Shown: in pieces, positions 43,825-52,552 of the stretch
How positions within the stretch are numbered: the first letter of the stretch is position 1
How the letters are laid out: the number at the start of each line of letters is the position of its first letter
Assembly (NCBI RefSeq): GCF_030064675.1
Contig: NZ_CP116413.1
Location: 2,264,001 to 2,328,000, forward strand
Reading direction: 5' to 3'
Source: Crossiella sp. CA-258035
GTDB lineage: Bacteria; Actinomycetota; Actinomycetes; Mycobacteriales; Pseudonocardiaceae
Length of the DNA: 64,000 nucleotides
The notes under the pieces: model-generated
Seen by the model: only the letters and a program-made list of their open reading frames with translations
What the model was told of the DNA's origin: nothing
Database searches by the model: none
Position numbers and translations under genes: made by a program

Positions 43825-44634
43825 ATGAACCCGAACCGGTTACTGGCCTGTGTCGCGGCCCTGTTCGTCGCCGGTGCGGTCACCGCCGCACCGGCGATGG
43901 CCGCGCCGAGGAAGGCCGCCGCGCCCGTGGACTACGTGGCGCTCGGCGACTCCTACCACTCGGGGGTGGGCACCCGGCAGTACGACTCCGGCAGCGGCGA
44001 CTGCCGCCGCAGCCAGCTGGCCTACCCCGCGCTCTGGGCCAAGTCCCACCAGGCCAGCTCGTTCACCTTCGCCGCCTGTTCCGGGGCGCGCACCGCGGAC
44101 GTGCTGAACAACCAGCTGGGCGCGCTGAACGCCAACACCGACCTGGTCACGGTCGGCATCGGCGGCAACGACGCGGGTTTCGCCGACATCCTCACCCGCT
44201 GCCAGCTCGGCAGTGACGGCGACTGCCGCGGCGCGGTGGACGGTGCGATCGCCTTCGCCCAGCGGGACCTGCCGGCCCGCCTGGACTCGGTGTACCGGGC
44301 CATCAAAGCCAAGGCGCCCAACGCGAAGCTGGTGGTGGTGGGCTACCCGAGGCTGTTCGACGGCGGCCCGTCCTGCTCCTTCGGCGGGATGAGCCAGACC
44401 AAGCGGGTCAAGCTGAACTCGGCCGCGGACATCCTCTCCGACGTGGTCGCCGGACGCGCCTCGGCCAACGGCGGCACCTACGTGGACGTGCGCGCCTCGT
44501 TCACCACGCACGGGATCTGCTCGTCCAACGAGTGGGTCAACGGGCTGAGCTGGCCGATCGTGGAGTCCTACCACCCCAACAGCAAGGGCAACGCCGAGGG
44601 CTACCTGCCCGCCCTCAACCGGGTCACCGGCTGA
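43825..44634 (+). CDS. secreted SGNH/GDSL hydrolase (lipase)
   Basis: 269-residue exported esterase/lipase of the SGNH superfamily, close in layout to secreted Streptomyces lipases. Seen: Sec signal MNPNRLLACVAALFVAGAVT with AMA cleavage near residue 27, block I YVALGDSYHSGVGT with the nucleophile serine near residue 43, block II around ACSGARTADVLN (glycine), block III GIGGNDAGF (asparagine) near residue 112, and block V ESYHPNSKGNAEGY with the catalytic histidine near 254. Six cysteines would form three disulfides, usual for the family. Its last 34 bases overlap the convergent SARP regulator gene. Confidence 0.9.
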   Translation: MNPNRLLACVAALFVAGAVTAAPAMAAPRKAAAPVDYVALGDSYHSGVGTRQYDSGSGDCRRSQLAYPALWAKSHQASSFTFAACSGARTADVLNNQLGALNANTDLVTVGIGGNDAGFADILTRCQLGSDGDCRGAVDGAIAFAQRDLPARLDSVYRAIKAKAPNAKLVVVGYPRLFDGGPSCSFGGMSQTKRVKLNSAADILSDVVAGRASANGGTYVDVRASFTTHGICSSNEWVNGLSWPIVESYHPNSKGNAEGYLPALNRVTG

Positions 44635-47408
44635 GGCGGCAAGCGCAGGTCCCGCCACAGCCGTAGGGCGCGGCGCAGGTGCTCCTCGGCCAGTGCCTCC
44701 CGGCGCTCGCCGCGGAGCACCTCGCCGAGCAGCTGGGTGGCCCCGGCCTCGCCGTGCCGGTCGCCCAGCCGCTGGTAGAGGCGGACCGCGCGTTCCAGGG
44801 AGCTGCGCCCGCAGGCGCGACGGCCGTCCGCGGAGTGCAGCTCTCCCAAGGCGCGCAACACATACGCCTCGCCGTGCGCGTCCCGGAGCCGCTCGAAGAC
44901 CGACAGCGCTTCGTCCAAACAGGACAGTCCACGGTCCGGCCTGCCCTGCCGGTGGTGCAGCAGGCCGAGCTGGTGCAGCACGTGCGCGGCGCGGTGCTCG
45001 TCCCCGGCCAGCCTGGCCAGCCGGAGCGCGTCGGTGAAGGCCAGCAGCGCCTCGTCCAGCCGGTGCTGGGCCATCCTGGCCGAGCCGATCGCACTGCGCG
45101 CGTAGGCCTCCGCGCACGCGTCACCCTTGGCGCGGAAGGCGATCAGCGCGGTGCGGTGGTGCTCCAGCGCCTCGGCCGGGCGCTCGAGCACCCTGGCCAG
45201 CGCGCCCAGCCCGCACCGGGCCAGCGCGCGGCCGTAGTCGTCGGCGAAGAGCTGGTGCGCGGCGGTGAAACGTTCCCTGGCCCGCTGGTACTCGTCCCGG
45301 TACAGGTGCAGCTGGCCGAGCCCGCGCAGCAGCGCCGCCCGCTGTTCCCCTTGGGAGACCGGCAAAGCGGCCTGGTGCGTCCGTTCCCAGTCCTCGTGGT
45401 GGCTGCCCAGGTCGAAGTAGGGCACCAGGGCCAGCGCCAGCCCGGCGGCGGTGTCGTGCTCGCCGTGCCGGGCGGCCAGCTCGACCGCCTCGACCAGCGC
45501 GGGGCGCTCGGCGTCCAGCCAGGCCAGCGCGCGGGTCAGCGGTTCGGTGGCGAGATGATCTCGTTGGCCTGGCGTGAAGATGTTGACCGGCAGGGCAGCG
45601 GCGGCGGCGCGGGCGCGGTGCAGCCAGCCGTCCAGCACCTGCCCCACCCAGGCCGGATCCGTTGGCGCGTCGGCGATCGCGGCGCAGCGCGGCAGTTCCG
45701 GCAGCCGGTAGCGCGGGCCGCTCGCGGTGGCCACCGCGGCCAGCCCGGCGTCCACCAGCTCCTCCACCGCGGCCGGATCGCCCAGGGTCTCCGCGCGCAC
45801 CGGGGACGGTCCGAGCAGGCCCCAGCGCAGGAAGGTGGTCGCGGCGGCCAGGCTCAGCCCGCGCCTGGACTCCGCGATGCCCGCGCCCGCGTCCAGGTCG
45901 CCGCAGCGCAGCTCGGCCAGCCGCCGCGCCGGGTCGGCCAGGCGCTCGGCCAGGGTGGCCAGCCGCCAGGCGGGCCGGGCGGCCAGCCGGGCGCCCGCGA
46001 TCCGCACCGCCAGCGGCAGTCCGCCGCAGGCGCGCAGGATGGCCGCGGCGGCCTCGGGTTCGGCCGCGATCCGGGCCGAGCCGACGATCCTGGCCAGCAG
46101 CCGGTCGCCCTCGGCCGGGGTGAGCGCCTCCACCGGGACCTCGTGCACCCCGGGCAGTTCGGTCAGTCCCCGGCGGCTGGTGACCAGCACCGCGCAGCCG
46201 CTGGTGGCCGGCAGCAGCGGCCGGACCTGGGCCGCGCCCGCGGCGTCGTCCAGCCACACCAGCACCCGCCGCTCGGCCAGCGCGGAGCGGTAGCGGGCGG
46301 CCCGCTCGGCCAGGCCGTCGGGCAGGTCGGTGACGCCGAGGGAGCGCAGCAGCTCGGCGAGCAGGCGGCCGGTGGGTGCGGGCCGGTGCGAGCCGCCGAG
46401 GTCCAGGTACAGCTGGCCGTCCGGGAACCGGGCCCGCACCGCGTGCGCGGCCTGGGCCGCCAGCGCGGACTTGCCCGCGCCCGCCGGTCCGGTGAGCACC
46501 GCGATCCGGGCCGCGCCCAGCTCGGGGGACACCGGTTGCAGCAGCGCGGTCAGCTGGTCCAATGCCGGGCCACGGCCGGTGAAGTCGCCGTCGGCGGGCG
46601 GCAGCTGGCTGACCGCGGACCGGGTCGCCGGGGCCACCACCGGCTCGGTGGCGGGCAGCTCGCCGGAGAGCAGCGCGGCGTGGATGCGCCTGGACTCCTG
46701 GCCGGGCTCCGCGCCCAGCTCCTCCAGCAGGCCGCGGCGCAGGTCGGCGAACGTTTGCAGGGCCTCGGCGTCCCGGCCGGTCCCGGCCAGCGCGAGCATC
46801 AGCTGCTGGCTCAGGCCCTCCCGGAACGGGTGCCGGGCCAGCAGCTCGCGCAGCTCGGCGATGGCGGGCTCGTAGCGGCCCAGCGCCACCAGGGCGGCCA
46901 GCCGCTCCTCGGTGGCCTGCAGGACGCGTTCCTCCACCCGGCGCAGCTGTGCGGTCCAGCCAGGGGCCGGTGGCAGGTCCTCCAGCGGCGCGCCCCGGAC
47001 CAGCCCGTCGGCCCGGCGCAGCAGCTCCACGGTCAGTTCCAGCCGTCCGTCGGCCCGGCTCTGCCTGGCCCTGGCGGTCAGCTCCTCGAAGACCAGCAGG
47101 TCCAGCTCGTCCGGCCGGACCACGATGGCGTAGCCGCGCGGCTGGGCCAGGATCCGCTCCTCGCCACCGGCGCGCAGGCTGCTGCGCAGGGTGCTGACGT
47201 AGGTGCGCAGGTTCGGCACCGCCGAGCGCGGCGGCGACTGCGGCCACAGCACGTCCACCAGCGTCTCCGCCGGTACCAGGCGGTTCGGGTTGAGCAGCAG
47301 GGTGGCCAGCAGCTGGCGCGGCTTGAGGCCGCCGATGGGCAGCGCGAGCCGCTGCGCCCTGACCTCCAGCGGTCCGAGCACCCGGAAGTCCAGTTCGTCC
47401 TGGGTCAT
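44601..47408 (-). CDS. SARP/AfsR family transcriptional regulator with NB-ARC and TPR domains
   Basis: 935-residue large activator. Domains: winged helix-turn-helix (OmpR type) at residues about 6-98 (FRVLGPLEVRAQRLALPIGG, RQLLATLLLNPNRLV, VPNLRTYVSTLRSSL), bacterial transcriptional activator domain 100-245, an NB-ARC ATPase from about 275 with P-loop GPAGAGKSA near 307 and LVWLDDA, GGLPLAVRIAG, and a C-terminal tetratricopeptide array from about 700 (AYARSAIGSARMAQHRLDEAL and similar). Such proteins switch on antibiotic gene clusters or secreted enzymes. ATG 47408 follows GGGGTGAG. It is divergent from an M23 peptidase gene; no biosynthetic cluster is in the window, so its targets are unknown. 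Confidence 0.9.
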   Translation of the reverse strand: MTQDELDFRVLGPLEVRAQRLALPIGGLKPRQLLATLLLNPNRLVPAETLVDVLWPQSPPRSAVPNLRTYVSTLRSSLRAGGEERILAQPRGYAIVVRPDELDLLVFEELTARARQSRADGRLELTVELLRRADGLVRGAPLEDLPPAPGWTAQLRRVEERVLQATEERLAALVALGRYEPAIAELRELLARHPFREGLSQQLMLALAGTGRDAEALQTFADLRRGLLEELGAEPGQESRRIHAALLSGELPATEPVVAPATRSAVSQLPPADGDFTGRGPALDQLTALLQPVSPELGAARIAVLTGPAGAGKSALAAQAAHAVRARFPDGQLYLDLGGSHRPAPTGRLLAELLRSLGVTDLPDGLAERAARYRSALAERRVLVWLDDAAGAAQVRPLLPATSGCAVLVTSRRGLTELPGVHEVPVEALTPAEGDRLLARIVGSARIAAEPEAAAAILRACGGLPLAVRIAGARLAARPAWRLATLAERLADPARRLAELRCGDLDAGAGIAESRRGLSLAAATTFLRWGLLGPSPVRAETLGDPAAVEELVDAGLAAVATASGPRYRLPELPRCAAIADAPTDPAWVGQVLDGWLHRARAAAAALPVNIFTPGQRDHLATEPLTRALAWLDAERPALVEAVELAARHGEHDTAAGLALALVPYFDLGSHHEDWERTHQAALPVSQGEQRAALLRGLGQLHLYRDEYQRARERFTAAHQLFADDYGRALARCGLGALARVLERPAEALEHHRTALIAFRAKGDACAEAYARSAIGSARMAQHRLDEALLAFTDALRLARLAGDEHRAAHVLHQLGLLHHRQGRPDRGLSCLDEALSVFERLRDAHGEAYVLRALGELHSADGRRACGRSSLERAVRLYQRLGDRHGEAGATQLLGEVLRGERREALAEEHLRRALRLWRDLRLPPQPVTRLRAGR

Positions 47409-47501
47409 CTCACCCCCGCCGGGCTCGCGGTTGTATGCGGTTTGAAGCCGTTCTGTACGCGCCGCCCGCACGCTGTCGACGCCGACAGGAGGGACGGAAG
47501 C

Positions 47502-48395
47502 ATGAAAATCAGACATCTGGTAGCGGCGGGAGTAGGACTGTTGCTCGCGGCCGCCTCGGTGGCGGTCGCGCCCGCGGCCCAGGCAGCCGGTCCCCGCCCC
47601 AACTTCCAGCTGCCCTTCCCCTGCGGACAGGCCTGGAACGGCGACAACGACAACAGCAGCGCGCACCGCGCCTACGAGATCGACTTCAACCGCGGCGGCA
47701 GCCCCGGCGCGGACAAGGGCGACACGGTGTCCGCGGCCGCCGCGGGCAAGGTGATCACCTCCGCGCACCAGGGTTCGGTCAACGGCTACGGCAACCTGGT
47801 GGTGCTCGACCACGGCGGCGGCTGGCGCACCTACTACGCGCACCTGGATGTCCGCTCGGTCGGGGTCGGCGCGCAGGTCAGGCAGGGTCAGAAGATCGGC
47901 ACCGTGGGCAACACCAGCAGGCCGGGCAACAACATCACCCCGCACCTGCACTACGAGGTGCGCACCACCGACACCTCCTACCCCGGCAACATCCAGCCCG
48001 CCTACTTCAACGGCGCCCGTTTCGGCTACCCGAACCAGACGCTGACCTCCCGCAACTGCGGTGGCGGCGGCAACCCCTACGACGCGGCCGAGGTGTGCGG
48101 CGCCGGGTACAGTGTGATCGACACCGCTTCGCTGGGCGCGGCCGGTTCGGTGGCGCTGGCGTTCAACGCGGGCAACGGCAGCAACTGCGTGGTGACGCTC
48201 AAGGGCGCCTCGATCGGCACCGCGTCGGCGGTGTCGGCCTACCTGGAGGTGCAGGGCGAGGCGCGGGCGACCGACGCGGGGAGTTTCGACTACTACGCGG
48301 GTCCGGTGCGCAAGGCGGCGGCCGGTAAATGCGTGAAATGGGGCGGTTCGGTGGGCTCGGCGGTTTATAACAGTCCGTTCGAGCACTGCGGTTGA
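47502..48395 (+). CDS. secreted M23 family metallopeptidase
   Basis: 297-residue exported cell-wall endopeptidase. Seen: Sec signal MKIRHLVAAGVGLLLAAASV with AQA-A cleavage near residue 28, LPFPCGQAWNGDN, the first zinc ligands in AHRAYEIDFNRG (H and D), the family core SAAAAGKVITSAHQ, GYGNLVVLDHGGGWRTYYAHLD, QVRQGQKIGTVGNTSRPGNN and the second zinc motif PHLHYEV near residue 150. A C-terminal domain of about 115 residues with six cysteines follows and may be a carbohydrate-binding or stabilising module. ATG 47502 follows AGGAGGGA. Divergent from the SARP regulator 93 bases away, which may control it. Confidence 0.9.
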   Translation: MKIRHLVAAGVGLLLAAASVAVAPAAQAAGPRPNFQLPFPCGQAWNGDNDNSSAHRAYEIDFNRGGSPGADKGDTVSAAAAGKVITSAHQGSVNGYGNLVVLDHGGGWRTYYAHLDVRSVGVGAQVRQGQKIGTVGNTSRPGNNITPHLHYEVRTTDTSYPGNIQPAYFNGARFGYPNQTLTSRNCGGGGNPYDAAEVCGAGYSVIDTASLGAAGSVALAFNAGNGSNCVVTLKGASIGTASAVSAYLEVQGEARATDAGSFDYYAGPVRKAAAGKCVKWGGSVGSAVYNSPFEHCG

Positions 48396-48519
48396 CCCTG
48401 CCCTCTACCTGCGGTAACAGCGCGGGTCTAGGCAAATCCGCTCCGATGGCCGCTTGTTGGTGAGTTTTGCACCGAGATAGGTTCCTGGTGTTCTGCTCGC
48501 TGATCAGAGGGGGGCCATC

Positions 48520-50961
48520 GTGACTCCACGGACCATCCCGGCGGTCCAGAGCTGGGCGGCCAGTGATGGCCGGTACCGGTTCGGTCCCGGCAGCACGATC
48601 CTGGTGGACCCGGCCGCGTCGGCCGAGCTGACCGCGGACGCGAACACCTTCGCGGTCGACCTCGGCCTGCTGTTCGAGACCGCTCCGCCCAAGGTGCGCA
48701 CCGCGGCCGCGGCCGACGCCAGGGACGGCGATCTGGTCCTGGGACTGGGGCTCAGCGACGAGCAGCTCGGCGAGGAGGGCTACCAGCTGGAGATCGGGCC
48801 GGTGCTGCGGCTGCACGCCCGGCGCAGGCTCGGCGTGTTCTGGGGCTCCCGCACGGTGTTGCAGCTGTTGCACGGCACCGCGGGCGAGCCGATCCAGGCC
48901 GGGCGGATCCGGGACTGGCCGCGCTACACCGTGCGCGGGGCGCTGCTGTGCAACGCCACCAAGCACTACGACATGGGCTGGTGGACCAACCAGATCCGGG
49001 ACCTGTCCTACCTGAAGTTCAACGAGCTGGTCATCTACGTCGACGGCGTGGGCGTGACCCGCCAGGAGCTGGAACAGATCGCCCGGCTCAGCGAGCAGTA
49101 CCACGTCACCGTGCTGCCGCAGCTGAACATGCCGGGCCACATGGACCAGGTGCTGCCGCCGCACCGGCAGTACCAGCTGCGCCACCCCAGCGGCGAGTAC
49201 CGGCACAACGCGCTGGACATCAGCAACGACGCCGCGCGGGAGTGGGCCTTCGGCCTGATCGAGCAGTACCTGCCGATCTTCCCCGGCCCGGTGTGGCACT
49301 TCGGCGCGGACGAGTACCCGGCCTGGGCGGGCGGCATCGACGACTTCCCGCAGCTGGCCGAGTACGGCAGGCGCCGCTACGGCGGGCAGGCAAACGGTTG
49401 GGACGCCTTCAACGGCTTCATCAACGACGGCGCGGAGCGGATTCGCAGGCACGGCAAGCAGATCCGCATCTGGAGCGACATGCAGCGGGTGCACGCGCAG
49501 GTGGTGCGGGTGGACCCGAGCACCGTGATCGAGCACTGGACCAGCGACCGGGAGGGCCTGCTCTCGGTGCAGGACCTGATCAACCGCGGGCACAAGCTGG
49601 TCAACGGCAACGACCAGTTCATCTACTACAACGGCGGCCGCAACCCCGACGGCAGCCAGCGCAAGAAGAGCGACGCGCGACGGATCTACGAGCAGTTCCG
49701 GCCCGGCGACATGCACGGCGAGGACCTGCCCGACGACCACCCCGCGCTGCTGGGCATCCGGTTCTGCCAGTGGAACGACCTGCCGGTGGAGCAGCTGGAG
49801 AGCAGCCAGGCCACCGAGCTGGCCATGTTCGACAGCCTGCGCGCGGTGGCCCAGGCGGCCTGGGGTTCGCCGAAGCTGACCACCAGCTGGGGGGCGTTCA
49901 AGCCCATCGTGGACAACGTGGGCCGCGCGCCCGGTTACGCGCCGCCGACCACCGTGCCGTGCGGGCACGGACCGGGCGTGTCCAGGGACGGCTACGAGGT
50001 GGTGACCTTCTTCGCCCCGCGCGCCGACGGCAAGGTCGAGCACGGCTGGCAGCACCACCCCGGCCACGGCCCGTGGGCGCGCACCGCTTTTGGTGGCCGC
50101 TACGGCGGCGGCATCGCGGGCAACACCCCGGTGATCCTGGACGTCTACGGGCGGCTGACCTACCTGGCCCGCACCAACGCCGGCACGCTGGAGTGCGGCC
50201 GCCAGCCCGCGCCCGGCTCGGGCCCGTGGACCGACTTCACCGAGCTGCCGGTCCGGGTGCTCGGCGACCCGGCCATGGTGCTGGACCAGATGGGGCGCTT
50301 GACCTTCGTGGTCCGCGCGGCCGAGGGCGGCCTGCTGCTGGGCCGGGAACGCACCCCCGGCTTCGGCGAGTGGGACTACACCCGCCTGCAGGTCGACGCG
50401 CACGGTGATCCGGCGATCGTGCTGGACCGGGAGAAGATCCCGTGTTTCGCGGTCCGCACCGGCGGCAGCCGCCTGCTGCTGGGCCGCCGCGAACGCCCCA
50501 GCTCCGGCAACTGGCAGTACGCCACCTTCGGCGCCGACATCGCCGGCGACCCGGCCCTGGTGCTCGACCGCGACCGCAGGCTCTTCGCCGCCGCGCGCAC
50601 CACCAACGGCAGGCTGCTGCTCGCCCAGCACAGCGGAACCCGGTGGGACACCAGGCAGTACAGCGGCGGCATCGCGGGCGAGGTCGCCCTGTCCCTGCAA
50701 CCGGACGGCAAGCTGACCTTCTTCGCCCGCGACACCGAGGGCCACATCCAGCACGGCTGGCAGAACTCACCCGGCCTGTGGAACTGGTCGGAGGCGGACC
50801 TGGGCGGCAACATCACCAGCGACGTCAGCGCGATCCAGGACCACGTGGGCCGGCTGGTGATCTTCGCGCGGAACACCGGCGGCCGGATGCTGCACGGCTG
50901 GCAGTCCGCGCCGGGCCAGGGGCCGTGGGACTACACCGAACTGAGCGACGGGTTGCGCTGA
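48520..50961 (+). CDS. GH20-type beta-N-acetylhexosaminidase fused to a PLL-like beta-propeller lectin
   Basis: 813-residue protein. Residues about 1-125 match the GH20 N-terminal beta domain (LVLGLGLSDEQLGEEGYQLEIG), 130-460 the TIM-barrel catalytic domain with VTVLPQLNMPGHMDQVL and the diagnostic HFGADEYPAW near residue 248, where the Asp-Glu pair performs substrate-assisted catalysis. From about 480 to the end there are seven repeats ending in a GW/GxW motif (GWQHHPGHGPW, PAPGSGPW, RTPGFGEW, RPSSGNW, SGTRW, GWQNSPGLWNW, GWQSAPGQGPW), the pattern of seven-bladed PLL/PHL fucose-binding propellers. No signal peptide is visible, odd for a chitin/glycan-degrading enzyme. GTG 48520 follows AGAGGGGGG. 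Confidence 0.82.
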   Translation: MTPRTIPAVQSWAASDGRYRFGPGSTILVDPAASAELTADANTFAVDLGLLFETAPPKVRTAAAADARDGDLVLGLGLSDEQLGEEGYQLEIGPVLRLHARRRLGVFWGSRTVLQLLHGTAGEPIQAGRIRDWPRYTVRGALLCNATKHYDMGWWTNQIRDLSYLKFNELVIYVDGVGVTRQELEQIARLSEQYHVTVLPQLNMPGHMDQVLPPHRQYQLRHPSGEYRHNALDISNDAAREWAFGLIEQYLPIFPGPVWHFGADEYPAWAGGIDDFPQLAEYGRRRYGGQANGWDAFNGFINDGAERIRRHGKQIRIWSDMQRVHAQVVRVDPSTVIEHWTSDREGLLSVQDLINRGHKLVNGNDQFIYYNGGRNPDGSQRKKSDARRIYEQFRPGDMHGEDLPDDHPALLGIRFCQWNDLPVEQLESSQATELAMFDSLRAVAQAAWGSPKLTTSWGAFKPIVDNVGRAPGYAPPTTVPCGHGPGVSRDGYEVVTFFAPRADGKVEHGWQHHPGHGPWARTAFGGRYGGGIAGNTPVILDVYGRLTYLARTNAGTLECGRQPAPGSGPWTDFTELPVRVLGDPAMVLDQMGRLTFVVRAAEGGLLLGRERTPGFGEWDYTRLQVDAHGDPAIVLDREKIPCFAVRTGGSRLLLGRRERPSSGNWQYATFGADIAGDPALVLDRDRRLFAAARTTNGRLLLAQHSGTRWDTRQYSGGIAGEVALSLQPDGKLTFFARDTEGHIQHGWQNSPGLWNWSEADLGGNITSDVSAIQDHVGRLVIFARNTGGRMLHGWQSAPGQGPWDYTELSDGLR

Positions 50962-50979
50962 ACCAGCGGACGAACTAGG

Positions 50980-51033
50980 GCGGGCCTACGCGCGGGAACC
51001 ACAGGGGGGAGGGGCTCCGGGGCGTAGGCCCGC
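50980..51033. terminator. hairpin after the GH20 gene
   Basis: GCGGGCCTACGC at 50980-50991 and GCGTAGGCCCGC at 51022-51033 form a perfect 12-bp stem with a 30-base G-rich loop, 18 bases after the stop codon. Confidence 0.65.
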
Positions 51034-51577
51034 GTTGGAAACAGTACTGGTGCGGGTCGGTTGGCGCTGGGTTTCAGCAAGAATTTTTGCGGATTCTTGT
51101 GGCGGGCCAACGGGAACCTCACACGGTCTCGCCGGAGCCCGCATTAGTGCTCGGGAATCGTCAACTTCGAGCAGAACCGCGCAGTGCCGGAAGTTTTGCC
51201 GGTAATCCACGCCAGAAGTTTTGTCACGACTGCGACAGCTTTGTCTCAAGCTGCCGGTTCCACGGGTTCGAAGATTGGCCCGGTGACTCATTCACCAGCT
51301 GTTTGCCTTGTCTGCCAAGGGGTATCCGACTGAATCCTCCCTTCGCCGGGCTCGTTGAGTTCGGTGTAGAACTGACGGGTACCGGTTGAGTGTCTTCAGT
51401 CACGACGGTGTGACCTGGGGAGATCGGTTGTTCAGACTGTGAGGTGCGGCTGCGTTGCCGCTCGCTGTGAGGTGTGACACATACAAGTGTTGAAACACCC
51501 GGCCGGGCGCGCACGAACTGACACGTAGAGCCGGGCTGAACTTCCCTCAGCTTTCCGGCCGTCGGAAGGAACATGCG
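51034..51577. other. gene-free leader region before the binding-protein gene
   Basis: About 540 bases of lower GC than the surroundings with no credible gene. It holds a small hairpin at 51078-51099 (CAAGAAT/ATTCTTG), two copies of AAGTTTTG near 51190 and 51215, and direct repeats CTGTGAGGTG at 51437-51446 and 51465-51474 (28 bp apart). A 101-codon frame on the minus strand (50986-51291) has no ribosome-binding site. It probably contains the promoter and a long leader of the binding-protein gene. Confidence 0.5.
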
Positions 51578-52426
51578 ATGCGATTCACCGGGCTCCTGCG
51601 AATCGGTGCGGCGCTGGCCGCCGTCGCCTTGGCCGCCGCCTGTGGCACACCGGGGCAGGGATCCGCCGGGGGCAGCAAGTCGCTGGTCGCCCGCGCCGGG
51701 GACACCAAGAAGGTGACCATCGGGGTTCGCTTCGACCAGCCGGGGTTGTCGCTGAAGGTCACCGAGACCAAGTTCGAGGGCTTCGACATCGACGTGGCGA
51801 AGTACATCGCCGGCCAGCTCGGTGTGCAGCCTTCCGACATCACCTGGAAGGAGGTGCGCGCCGCCGACCGGGAGAAGCTGATCAAGGACGGGTCGGTGGA
51901 CTTCGTGGTCGCGACCTACTCGATCAACGACACCCGGAAGCAGTCGGTGTCCTTCGCCGGACCGTACTTCGTTGCGGGGCAAGCCATCCTGGTCCGGTCG
52001 ACCACCAACAACATCACCGGCCCGGAGTCGCTCAACGGCAAGAAGCTGTGCTCGGTCAAGGACTCCACCTCGGCCCAGCAGGTGCGGCAGAAGTTCGCCA
52101 AGGACGCCCAGCTCGTCGAGTACTTCCGGTACTCCGAGTGCGTCAACGCGCTGCTGCTCAACAACGTCGACGCGGTCACCACCGACGACGTGATCCTGGC
52201 CGGTTTCGCCGCGCAGAACCCCGAGCTGCTCAAGGTGGCCGGCAAGCCGTTCACCCAGGAGCGCTACGGCATCGGCCTGAACAAGGACGACGCCGAGGGC
52301 CGGACCGCGATCAACGCCGCGATCGAGAAGATGATCAGCAGCGGCGAGTGGAAGAAGTCCATCGACCGCAACGTCGGGCCCTCTGGCTACCAGGTGCCGA
52401 CACCGCCGTCGATCACGGAGCGGTAG
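51578..52426 (+). CDS. glutamate-type ABC transporter substrate-binding lipoprotein
   Basis: 282-residue periplasmic-binding-protein family 3 lipoprotein, resembling GluB of corynebacteria. Seen: signal MRFTGLLRIGAALAAVALAA with lipobox AAAC at residues 19-22, then VTIGVRFDQPGLSLK, FEGFDIDVAKYIAGQLG, KLIKDGSVDFVVATYSINDTRKQSVSFAGPYFVAGQAILVR (the family signature), and a second lobe with CSVKDSTSAQQVR and GYQ end. ATG 51578 follows GGAAGGA. No permease or ATPase gene is nearby, so it is an orphan or works with components elsewhere. A strong T-tract terminator follows. Two cysteines in the lobe (LCSV, SECVN) may pair. Confidence 0.88.
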   Translation: MRFTGLLRIGAALAAVALAAACGTPGQGSAGGSKSLVARAGDTKKVTIGVRFDQPGLSLKVTETKFEGFDIDVAKYIAGQLGVQPSDITWKEVRAADREKLIKDGSVDFVVATYSINDTRKQSVSFAGPYFVAGQAILVRSTTNNITGPESLNGKKLCSVKDSTSAQQVRQKFAKDAQLVEYFRYSECVNALLLNNVDAVTTDDVILAGFAAQNPELLKVAGKPFTQERYGIGLNKDDAEGRTAINAAIEKMISSGEWKKSIDRNVGPSGYQVPTPPSITER

Positions 52427-52440
52427 CTCTCACCAGCGCC

Positions 52441-52486
52441 GACGGCGGGCATCTCCCAGCTTGGGGGACGCCCGCCGTCTTTTTTT
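52441..52486 (+). terminator. Rho-independent terminator
   Basis: GACGGCGGGC at 52441-52450 and GCCCGCCGTC at 52470-52479 form a perfect 10-bp stem followed by seven T (52480-52486), 14 bases after the binding-protein stop. It is the only classical T-tract terminator noticed in the window. Confidence 0.92.
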
Positions 52487-52500
52487 GGCCGAGTGGGAAC

Positions 52501-52517
52501 ATACCCCCGGGGGGTAT
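52501..52517. promoter_or_regulatory. CsoR-type copper operator
   Basis: ATACCCCCGGGGGGTAT is a perfect palindrome (8-bp arms, one centre base) 35 bases before the copper ATPase start. The TACCCC...GGGGTA form is that bound by CsoR/RcnR repressors, which release DNA on Cu(I) binding. No csoR gene is in the window. Confidence 0.8.
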
Positions 52518-52552
52518 TGTTGCAGTGGTCGTCCACTGAGGAGGAGAGAGCA

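Noticed and set aside
50986-51291. 101-codon minus-strand ORF
   Set aside because: Overlaps the hairpin after the GH20 gene, has no ribosome-binding site and an unusual composition; more likely leader DNA.
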